This document shows positions 1 through 8,400 of a DNA stretch of 64,000 nt, one piece after another. Below the pieces are notes generated by a model. It made no database searches and was not told the DNA's origin. It saw only the letters and a program-made list of their open reading frames with translations. This DNA comes from Desulfobaccales bacterium (GTDB lineage: Bacteria; Desulfobacterota; Desulfobaccia; Desulfobaccales; 0-14-0-80-60-11): the NCBI GenBank assembly GCA_041648175.1, contig JBAZPO010000003.1, positions 186,001 through 250,000 of the forward strand. Direction: 5' to 3'. The position numbers were made by a program, and so were the translations under genes. How positions within the stretch are numbered: position 1 is the stretch's first letter; every line of letters starts with the position of its first letter.

Positions 1-172
1 GAATAACGCGAGCCTGACCGACACCGGTTCATCGGCACATAATCATGTTGCCTGGATCCAATTTTCTTACACTTACCCCATTCATTATCAGAAATAACGC
101 TAGATTAATTATTAATTAGCCATAACCTGCAAAAGTATCTTTGCAAGAGGGACACCTAACTCCGAGTGCCTT

Positions 173-1177
173 ATGCTAAAAAAATTTCCAACAAACTCTC
201 CAACGCCGGATTGGCTAGAAATCGCCCGGACTGTTTTGGAAAACGAAGCCAAGGCCTTAGCTGCGGTCGCGGCTCGGCTGAATCATAGTTTGACCGAAGC
301 AGTAGAGCTTTTGCTCCGACATGAGGGCAAAGTAGTTGTGAGTGGGATTGGAAAATCTGGCCATATTGGCCAGAAAATTGCTGCTACGCTTGCAAGCACC
401 GGAACCCCGGCGGTCTTTCTCCATGCTGCCGAGGCGGTCCACGGCGATTTGGGGATCTATACCCCTGGGGACCCCAGCATCCTGATTTCCAAAAGCGGCA
501 GCACCGCGGAATTGCTTCGGCTAATCCCCATCTTGCGACAATTCTGCTCTCCCTTAATCGCCATCGTGGGCAACCTCAACGCTCCTATGGCCAAACAGGC
601 CGATGTGGTCCTGGATGCCCGGGTGGAAAGAGAAGCCGATCCCCTCAACCTGGCGCCGACCTGCAGCACAACTGCGGCATTAGCCCTGGGGGATGCCTTA
701 GCAGTGGCGTTGATGCAGGCTCGTCGATTTACTGATCAAGATTTTGCCCGCTTCCACCCCGCCGGCCAATTGGGCCGGAATCTCTGGCTGAAAGTGGCGG
801 ATGTGATGCACCAGGATGAAGCCGTCGCCTGGGTGAAACCGGAAACCCCCTTGCGCCAGGTAATTATCGCCATGTCCCATCACCCCCTGGGAGCGGCGTG
901 CGTGGTGGATAAGGAGCATCTGCTCCTGGGGATAGTCACTGACGGCGACCTGCGGCGAGTTCTCCTAACCCACGAAGAGATCCAAGGCTTGCGGGCCGCA
1001 GAATGCATGACGCGCCAACCCACCACTATTTCCCCCCAGGCCAGTTTAAAAGAGGCCACCCGGCTGATGGAAGATCGCCCCTCGCAGATTTCTGTCTTAC
1101 CCGTGGTGGATCCGCTGAGCCAACGCTGTTTGGGCTTAATACGGATCCATGATATTTATCAACCGGAACTGATCTAG
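173..1177 (+). CDS. kdsD: Arabinose-5-phosphate isomerase, KpsF/GutQ family (SIS + 2 CBS)
   Basis: Family role: interconverts D-ribulose 5-phosphate and D-arabinose 5-phosphate in the cytoplasm, the first step to KDO for lipopolysaccharide or capsule. The 334 residues match the family's usual length. A SIS sugar-isomerase domain lies at about 45-190, with GKSG at 60-63, the HAAEAVHGDLG stretch near 84-94 and SKSGST at 106-111. Two CBS domains follow (about 210-330; TDGDLRR and an MTRQPTTI segment visible). The ATG follows a gene-free leader with no strong Shine-Dalgarno. It opens an exopolysaccharide locus, so it may be the capsule-associated copy (kpsF type) rather than the housekeeping one; sequence alone cannot separate these. 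Confidence 0.93.
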   Translation: MLKKFPTNSPTPDWLEIARTVLENEAKALAAVAARLNHSLTEAVELLLRHEGKVVVSGIGKSGHIGQKIAATLASTGTPAVFLHAAEAVHGDLGIYTPGDPSILISKSGSTAELLRLIPILRQFCSPLIAIVGNLNAPMAKQADVVLDARVEREADPLNLAPTCSTTAALALGDALAVALMQARRFTDQDFARFHPAGQLGRNLWLKVADVMHQDEAVAWVKPETPLRQVIIAMSHHPLGAACVVDKEHLLLGIVTDGDLRRVLLTHEEIQGLRAAECMTRQPTTISPQASLKEATRLMEDRPSQISVLPVVDPLSQRCLGLIRIHDIYQPELI

Positions 1178-1246
1178 GGAATGATTATTGCATAGCCTAT
1201 TTGTCAAGAATAATTAGGTACCCTCGGCACCCGAGAGGAACAAAGT

Positions 1247-2998
1247 ATGATGCCAAATGAAGCAGCCGATTTCGGACAGTATGTAGCGATTTTTAAAAGC
1301 AGGAAAAAGTATTTTATCATCCCTGCCTTGACGATTTTTGTGGTAGCCGCCCTGTTCGCTTACCTCTGGCCTGCCACCTATCAATCGAGCTCGACCATTT
1401 TAATCGAGGAACAGCAAATTCCTCAGGAGTTTGTCAGGTCCACGGTGACAGGCTTTGCGGATCAGCGGATCCAGAGCCTGACCCAGCAGATCCTGTCTCG
1501 CGTCAAACTCTGGGAGATTATTCAACAGTTCAAGCTCTATCCTCAACTCCAAGAAAAATATACCCGGGAAGAGATTCTGGAAAAGATGCGCGATAATATC
1601 AGGCTCGAAACCATCAGCGCCGAGGTGGGAGATCAGAAAAAACGACGGGGGGGGCAACCCGCCGTGACCATCGCCTTCTCCATTGCCTACAAGGGAGATA
1701 ACCCCGGGATGGTGCAAAAGGTGGCCGGAACGTTAGCATCCCTTTATCTTGAACAAAATCTCAAGACCCGGGAAGCCCAAGCCCAATCCACCACCAAATT
1801 CTTGGAAGCGGAACTGAAGGAATTGCATGAGCGCATACAGAATCTGGGGAAGAAAATTACCGCCTTCAAAGAGCAAAATGAGGGCTTGCTGCCTGAGCAG
1901 CAACGCTTTAACCAGGAACAAGTTGCACGCATGGATACCGAGATAAAGCAACTGGAAAACAATATTCGCAACGCTGAGGAGCGGAAAACCTACATAGAAG
2001 GGCAACTCGCCACAGTGAGTCCGGATACTACTTACACCGGCGGCTCCGGGGAAAAGCTTTTGTCGCCGTCCGAGCGCCTCAAGGCCCTGGAAGTTGTCTT
2101 GGCCGACCTCCGGTCGAAGTTTTCTCCCGACCATCCTGATATCCGCAAGGTGCTTCGGGAAATTGGCGAACTCAAGAAATTACCCGGAGCAACTTCCGGG
2201 AGCGCCGTGGCGCGCCGCAAGAAACTTGCCCACCTTAAAAACGAATTAGCCGAGAAACAGGGGAAGTACTCCGACCAGCATCCTGAAGTAAAAAAGCTGA
2301 ATGCCGAAATCGCCAATCTTGAACAATTACCTAGCAAGCCCAGTGCTTCTCAATTCACCACCGAACCGGAGAATCCGGCGTTCATCAGTCTCACCACCCA
2401 GGCCAAGGCCGCCGAGATCGATATCAGCGCGTTTCGCAACCAGCAAGCCGCCTTGCAAAGCAAAATCCGGATGTATCGGCAGCGTCTCGAGGATGCTCCG
2501 AAGGTGGAACAGGGGTATATGGCCCTCATGCGGGATTATCAAAATGCCCATGCCAAACACCAGGAGGTCATGAACAAAATCCTGGAGGCCCGCATCGCCG
2601 AAGGTATGGAAGAGCATCAGAAGGGGGAGAAGTTTACCCTCATTGACCCGGCGAGTTACCCCGAGAAACCGGTTTCCCCCAACCGTCTGTTAATCCTTTT
2701 GGCCGGAATCTTCTGTAGCCTGGGAGTGGGGGCTGGAAGTGTCGCCCTGGTGGAGCATTTGGACCACTCGGTAAAAGACAGCGATGATTTGGTTCGACTC
2801 ACCGGCCTACCCGTATTGGGATCCATTATCCGGATTCAGACCGAGGAAGACATCGTCCAGGCGCGTCGGAAACGCAAATTGATCTGGATGGCTTCCTGCT
2901 CTTCCTTGATCATCGGACTGGTCTTGTTTCATCTTCTTTACATGGACCTCTGGATACTCACTGCCAGACTTTTGCGGCTGGCTGGAAAATACACCTGA
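1247..2998 (+). CDS. Polysaccharide chain-length determinant, Wzz/GumC/XrtA-associated type
   Basis: Inner-membrane polysaccharide co-polymerase that would set chain length and pair with the kinase just downstream. 583 residues: N-terminal membrane helix about 22-42, the Wzz-type segment after it, a long periplasmic coiled-coil region (about 165-450), a second helix at about 480-505 preceded by the Pro-rich PEKPVSPNR typical of this family, and a third hydrophobic segment at about 545-570. The split from the following ATPase is the usual Gram-negative arrangement seen in exosortase-linked loci. Start ATG at 1247 follows GAGAGGAACAAAGT, a good ribosome site. Oddity: residues 278-313 and 327-362 are a diverged tandem duplication carrying (F/Y)SxxHP(D/E)(I/V). 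Confidence 0.92.
   Translation: MMPNEAADFGQYVAIFKSRKKYFIIPALTIFVVAALFAYLWPATYQSSSTILIEEQQIPQEFVRSTVTGFADQRIQSLTQQILSRVKLWEIIQQFKLYPQLQEKYTREEILEKMRDNIRLETISAEVGDQKKRRGGQPAVTIAFSIAYKGDNPGMVQKVAGTLASLYLEQNLKTREAQAQSTTKFLEAELKELHERIQNLGKKITAFKEQNEGLLPEQQRFNQEQVARMDTEIKQLENNIRNAEERKTYIEGQLATVSPDTTYTGGSGEKLLSPSERLKALEVVLADLRSKFSPDHPDIRKVLREIGELKKLPGATSGSAVARRKKLAHLKNELAEKQGKYSDQHPEVKKLNAEIANLEQLPSKPSASQFTTEPENPAFISLTTQAKAAEIDISAFRNQQAALQSKIRMYRQRLEDAPKVEQGYMALMRDYQNAHAKHQEVMNKILEARIAEGMEEHQKGEKFTLIDPASYPEKPVSPNRLLILLAGIFCSLGVGAGSVALVEHLDHSVKDSDDLVRLTGLPVLGSIIRIQTEEDIVQARRKRKLIWMASCSSLIIGLVLFHLLYMDLWILTARLLRLAGKYT
2078..2332 (+). repeat. Protein-level internal duplication inside the chain-length gene
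   Basis: Two 36-residue units 49 residues apart (278-313 and 327-362 of the Wzz-like protein) align without gaps with 14 identities, including the motif (F/Y)SxxHP(D/E)(I/V)(R/K)K and a closing LP. The copies have diverged at DNA level, so this is an old duplication within the coiled-coil region. Confidence 0.6.
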
Positions 2999-3067
2999 CC
3001 GGCACGATCTTGGTAGGGGCATGGAGTTGAATTCTTTAGCTAACCTTAATCCAGGGAAGATACGACC

Positions 3068-3973
3068 GTGAGTTTTATAAATAAAGCCTTAGAAAAAGCC
3101 AAGTCCTTGCATCACAAAACAGTGGAGCCTCAACTCCCCACCGGTCAAGAGCTGCCACAGGCGCCTTTCCCTGATCTGGAAGAGATGGCGGGGTTTGGCG
3201 AGACTCAAGGAGAAATCCATTACACTTATACCCGCAAGATAGCCGTTAGTATGGAGATGCTTCGCCAAAATCGCTTAATTGTTAACGGCAGTGATAAGAC
3301 TCTGTTGGAAGCCTATAAGCTGTTGCGAACCCACGTCTTGCATCGCACCAAGAAAGAACATCGGAATACCCTGATGTTTACCGGCCCTTTGCCCAACGAG
3401 GGCAAATCTCTTACCGCAATCAATCTGGCCATAGCCATTTCCCAAAAAGTGGGACAGACCGTGCTGCTGGTGGATGGTGATTTGCGCAATCCGTCTATTC
3501 ACCGCTACCTGGATCTGCCCTCGGGCCCGGGGCTCATGGATTTCTTGATTTCAGGCTACCCTATCGCAGACTCCCTGGTGCATCCGGAGGGCCTGGCCAA
3601 TCTGGTGGTGCTCCCTGCGGGCAGCGCGACCCACGATTCCGCCGAACTCCTTAGTTCTCCCCGGATGTTGGATTTGGTTCGGGAACTGAAACATTTTTAT
3701 CCGGACCGCTACGTTCTCTTTGATTTGCCCCCTTTGCTCTACGCCGATTCCTTGGCCTTCGCCCCACTGGTGGATGGCATCATTTTGGTGGTGGAGTCCG
3801 GCAAAACGCCTCGGGAAGAAATCGCCCACGCCATGGACCTGCTCAAAGAATTTCCGGTACTGGGCTTTGTGCTCAATAAAATCGACACCATGCCAATGTC
3901 CTACGACTATTATCCCAAATACTATCGGGATCAGGACTCTCAAAAACCCCTCACTCTACCCTGGCAGAAATGA
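3068..3973 (+). CDS. CpsD/CapB-type tyrosine autokinase (XrtA-associated style)
   Basis: Cytoplasmic BY-kinase partner of the chain-length protein; cycles of tyrosine phosphorylation control polysaccharide assembly. 301 residues. The N-terminus MSFINKALEKA is typical of the exosortase-associated branch. Walker A variant GPLPNEGKS at 106-114, Walker A-prime VLLVDGD at 132-138 and Walker B VLFDLPP at 216-222 are all present. The C-terminal tail holds a tyrosine cluster (SYDYYPKYY, about 278-286), the expected autophosphorylation region. The start is GTG at 3068. The stop lies 4 bases before the next ATG, so the two are almost certainly co-translated. Confidence in class is high; in vivo substrates are unknown. 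Confidence 0.92.
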   Translation: MSFINKALEKAKSLHHKTVEPQLPTGQELPQAPFPDLEEMAGFGETQGEIHYTYTRKIAVSMEMLRQNRLIVNGSDKTLLEAYKLLRTHVLHRTKKEHRNTLMFTGPLPNEGKSLTAINLAIAISQKVGQTVLLVDGDLRNPSIHRYLDLPSGPGLMDFLISGYPIADSLVHPEGLANLVVLPAGSATHDSAELLSSPRMLDLVRELKHFYPDRYVLFDLPPLLYADSLAFAPLVDGIILVVESGKTPREEIAHAMDLLKEFPVLGFVLNKIDTMPMSYDYYPKYYRDQDSQKPLTLPWQK

Positions 3974-3977
3974 GCCT

Positions 3978-5132
3978 ATGTACGAAGAATATTACGGACT
4001 GAAGGAACGCCCCTTCACCCTGGTACCGGATCCCAGTTATTTGTTCCTGGGGTCCCAGCATAAACTGGCCAGGGCTTACCTGGAATACGGCATCAAGGAA
4101 CGGATGGGGTTTGTGGTGCTCACAGGAGAAGTGGGCACCGGCAAGACCACCTTGATAAAATCCTTATTACGGGAAAAAGAGGCCAGCCAGAGGGTGGGAG
4201 TCCTGTATCAGACTTCAGTGGAAGCTGAAGATCTCCTTGATGTGCTTCTGAAGGAATTTGAGATTCGCAACCCTCTCGGCGCCGGTCGCGCCGCACGTCT
4301 CAGTGCCTTTAATCAATTCCTCCTTTCGGCTTACGCCCGCGGTGAACGCGTCGTGCTTCTGGTTGATGAGGCCCAGAACCTGGGCCCCAAGGCCTTGGAG
4401 GAGTTGCGCCTTCTGTCAAACTTGCAAACTGAGAAAGAGCCCCTGCTCCAGGTGATCCTGGTGGGGCAACCCGGGCTGAGAGATCGCTTGAGGCACCCGT
4501 CCCTCCGGCAACTGGCTCAACGGGTAGCCATTCATTATCATCTCCGACCTTTGGATGAGGATGAAACCAAAGAGTATATTCGGTACCGCCTGGCTCGGGC
4601 CGGAGGCAGTGGCATATTTACCGCCTCGGCGTTAGATAAACTCTATGATTATACTCAAGGCGTGCCACGCCGGATCAATGCCTGGTGTGATCTGGCTCTG
4701 GTGGCCGGATTCGCCGAGGGCAGACACGAAATTGATGGGGAGTTTATCGACCTGGTTATTACCGCCCAGGGAGGTAGCCTGGAGGATATTGGGGGAGAAT
4801 CGTCAGAGGAATCGTCGCCGTCTTTGACTCCGGAAGTCACTTCGGAAAGAGTCGAAGCCGTCACTCCCGGTCAGTCCAATGGGCTGCACGCGACCGTGTC
4901 CGACTTGTCTGGACGGGTAACTCGATTGGAAGGGTTGGTCTTGGAAATGACCTGCCAGCTGGTTCCGGTGCTAACCAAATTCATGACCTCGCCAATGCGG
5001 GCCGAGCCATTCCAGCTTCCGGAAGACTCCGGCGAAGCCCTGGCGCCCGCCCCTGAAGCTTCACTTTCCCCGGAAAGTCTGGCGCAACCCAGAAAAGGGT
5101 GGTGGTCCAGGTTTTTAAAATATGGTCAATGA
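3978..5132 (+). CDS. ExeA/GspA-like AAA ATPase of exosortase loci
   Basis: 384-residue AAA ATPase of the general-secretion ATPase (ExeA) family that regularly accompanies Wzz/CpsD genes in exosortase (PEP-CTERM) polysaccharide loci. Walker A GEVGTGKTT at 50-58 and Walker B VVLLVDEAQN at about 125-134. The N-terminus MYEEYYGLKERPF is the classic start of the family, which fixes the ATG at 3978; an upstream in-frame extension overlaps the kinase gene and is not family sequence. The last ~110 residues are acidic/Pro-rich with a short predicted coiled coil (SDLSGRVTRLEGLV) and no recognised domain. Probable role: energising or positioning assembly or export; the exact function is not established. 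Confidence 0.9.
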   Translation: MYEEYYGLKERPFTLVPDPSYLFLGSQHKLARAYLEYGIKERMGFVVLTGEVGTGKTTLIKSLLREKEASQRVGVLYQTSVEAEDLLDVLLKEFEIRNPLGAGRAARLSAFNQFLLSAYARGERVVLLVDEAQNLGPKALEELRLLSNLQTEKEPLLQVILVGQPGLRDRLRHPSLRQLAQRVAIHYHLRPLDEDETKEYIRYRLARAGGSGIFTASALDKLYDYTQGVPRRINAWCDLALVAGFAEGRHEIDGEFIDLVITAQGGSLEDIGGESSEESSPSLTPEVTSERVEAVTPGQSNGLHATVSDLSGRVTRLEGLVLEMTCQLVPVLTKFMTSPMRAEPFQLPEDSGEALAPAPEASLSPESLAQPRKGWWSRFLKYGQ

Positions 5133-5381
5133 TTCTGAATTCAGGAAATCATGATATCTGCACCACACTCCTTTTTCCTACGAAGCATCACACCTAAGAA
5201 CAAAAAGGGGTGTTGTACCGATTTCTGGCTGAAAAGCATCTCTGTAAGTAATACCCACGATGCGGATTCTGGTCACAAAAGGATAGCGGAGCAATCCAGG
5301 GATCTCCTAACGGGGGAAGCCGAATAAAACCGGTAGATCAGCCAAGACCGGAATACGCCGCTCCTATACCAAACCCATAAC

Positions 5382-5428
5382 ACCAGCAACTGGAGGGGCC
5401 ACGCGTCGTGGCCCCTCCAGTTGCTGGT
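5382..5428. repeat. Perfect 22-bp inverted repeat with 3-base loop
   Basis: Arms 5382-5403 and 5407-5428 are exact reverse complements around the loop CGT. The site sits between convergent genes (ATPase on plus, giant protein on minus), where a bidirectional terminator is expected, but no run of T follows either arm. It could be a factor-independent-like hairpin, an mRNA 3-prime stabiliser or a palindromic protein site. Confidence 0.8.
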
Positions 5429-5462
5429 CCGGCGGCACAATAATGCTAACAAACCCTTATGG

Positions 5463-8400
5463 TTATATGCACAATGATAAACCTGGGGTATCATAAAAAA
5501 CATTTCCAGCCAAGGCCCCTCCCGTATAATTAGGCCCCAATTCTACAATCCCGCAGATAATGACTGAGGAACCTGCTTTGGGAACCAAAGCTGTTGCCTG
5601 AGAAGCGGCCACGTTACCTTTTACCACAGAGGCGGCCCCATTGATGTCCAGGCAAAGGGCTACCTTGCAGTACTCCCCCGCTCCCGTTCTCAAGGCGGTC
5701 AAGTCCCAGAGGCCAGCGGGATCAGAAATGGCTTTTTGATACGTCACGCCATTAATTGCCAGCCATCCTGCCACCGTGGATTTCATCTTGCCATTAGTTG
5801 TGCCGGCTGCGATGGTGAGGGATGAAAGCAGAATCCCAGGAGACGGTACAGTTGTCCGACTCTGCTCCACAAAAACTCCATTTTGCTCCTTAAAGGTGAT
5901 GGTCTCTTTTTTAGCAGGATCGGTGGTCGGTCCAAAGTCGCCATTTTTCAAATAGAGGTAACTATACTGCGGGGTCTTAGCTCCGTCTCCGATAACGCAT
6001 TGTCCGCCACCACCTGCGGTCACTCTGAACCGCATTAGATAAGCTAGAGCATAACTCGATGGATTCCAAGGCAAACCAATTGCATTAAAATTGTTTTCAG
6101 CCTTCCAACCAGCTTGCGCGAAAGTCGTGCCGGTTTTTGTCTCACCAACCAAATTCGCATCATCCGTAGTGAGAACATTGTTGGTGATTGCCGTGACTTT
6201 GAATTTGCCGTTGTTGCCAGAGTTCAGAATGTTTATCTGGCAGCCCGTTCCAGCCCCACCATAGGTAGTGGTGTGGTTACTGGCTATTGTATAGGAAGTG
6301 CCGGCCGACACTAAGCTAACAGCCTTCACCCCACCGCTGCCATCAACGGCGTCAACTCTGACGGTCCCGTCACTACTACTTCCAGCAGTGTTGATGGTTA
6401 AGATGTCTCCAACACTGTAACCAGTCCCAGTCGCAGTGGGGGCTCCGGAAACCTTTCTAATTTTTCCAGCAGCGGCAAAACCAGAGGTGATGACGTAATC
6501 CCCAACTTTTAGGGGGTATTGGGCTTGTAACCAAGAACTCAACCCAAGCAAGGTAAAAGTTTTTGCGGCGGCATCAACTGTCACACCAGGGTTGGTCGGA
6601 AGCAGCGAGAAATAATTTTTCTGCGGCGGATACCATGTGCATACCTGATATCCGGGTTTGTCGAAAATGTTCGCTCCGAGGGTAGTGAGTGTCACCCATT
6701 CATACCCATCATAGTATTCGGCCACGATGCCATTGCCGATGGATGGGGTGTTTACCCAAAACTTTACTCCAACTAGAGGATTCAGATCTCCCACATAGAG
6801 GCAATCCCCTACAGCCGCAGTGCTTGAAAACGCTGTAAATGACGCCGAGTTGTAATTGTTGGCCGAAAATCCAGCCGCGGTCGTGTAACCATAAACTATC
6901 TGTGCTTGCCCTGCTTGACGAGCCGCAAATTGCAAAAAGGTTGTATAAGTATCTCCGAGCATAATTTCCAACTTGCGGCCAGGAGCGATGGAGTTTTCAA
7001 ACCATTGGTAATTGGTGGTTGCGGTATTCTTGGTCGTAAATTTATCCGCAGTAAGAGCTACTGCTCTATAGGGGAAAGCCCCAGTCAGTAGATATGGGAT
7101 CGCCCCAACATCTATGCCGATATTATTATAAAATTGCCCAGGGCCGGATGCGGAAAGGCTGGCAGGGTTAAAGATAGCTTTAGTATTAAGAGAAAAATCA
7201 TTACCGGTTATAATGCTGTCCGTGAATCCCTGCGTGTCAAACGCAGTAGGAGAAGACATTTTGTTACCGATTATGAGGCATTTGTTCAATACCCGGCTGG
7301 GAGCATAAATACCAAGTACATCGCCGCCAATTTGGTTGCCAATAATCATCATTCTCACATTCCCAGTGGGGGTTGTGCTAATGGCAGTTCCACACTGTCT
7401 TATCCAGTTGCCTTGTACATGATTACAAATGCCGTCATCTAACGTTACGCCGATAGCGCAACATTCAATGATATTGTTTTGTAACATTGCAGAAGATGAC
7501 CAAACTCCAACACTACCATCTGTATAAACACCAATCATATCTGGACCAGTGATACGACTATTGACAAATTTTGAATCCGAGCAAATATGGACGCCTCCAG
7601 CACCTGAACTTGGATTTGCCTCGATATTATCAATGTAGGTCATCATGCCATGGTCGCTGCAATAGATAGCCCAAGCCGATCCACTGCCAACATGCACCCG
7701 AGAGATACGCGTATTATTAGACTTCCAATTTCCAGAAGTACCAACTTCGATTGTATTCTGGTAGTCGACATTGCCAGAAATATTAAGATCGTAAATTTGG
7801 CAACCTGTGGCACTGTCAATATATATGAACCTTGTGCCGCTTCCTTTTGAGGTGATTAAGGTGCCATTTGCAAGGGCGCTTTGCCAACCCATGCCTACAC
7901 CCCGCAAGATACTTCCATCTTGCAAATAAAGTGTGCCGTCTACAAAATAATTTCCAGAAGCAAACTGTACGGCCAAATGTGGTCCTACATTCCAACCATC
8001 GACTTCAAGATAAATGCCGTTATTGATGGCATGGTTAATAGCTCTGTTATTATTCGTGTAATTCCCCTCACCACCATTAGCAATAGCGCCCCACCATTCC
8101 GGTCTCACATAACCCTGAGTACTATTTATGAACTTAACTCCCCAGGCTTCACGCGCAAGGATAGTATCGATATTAAGGTTCAGACTACTACCATTTCCAT
8201 TTACGAAATTTCCGTCTGGTCCTTTAAGGTTGAATGAGTCTGGTTGGCCTGCAATTAAACTGACAAACCAGTAGTTATGGGAAAGGCCAGTTGTTTTCCA
8301 GATTCCACAGCCGTTAGTGGATGCAACAAAAACAAATTCTCCGTCCCGAAAACCATGACCCGGTATAGTTACGACAAGTGGCACCCCACTGGTAAAGGTC

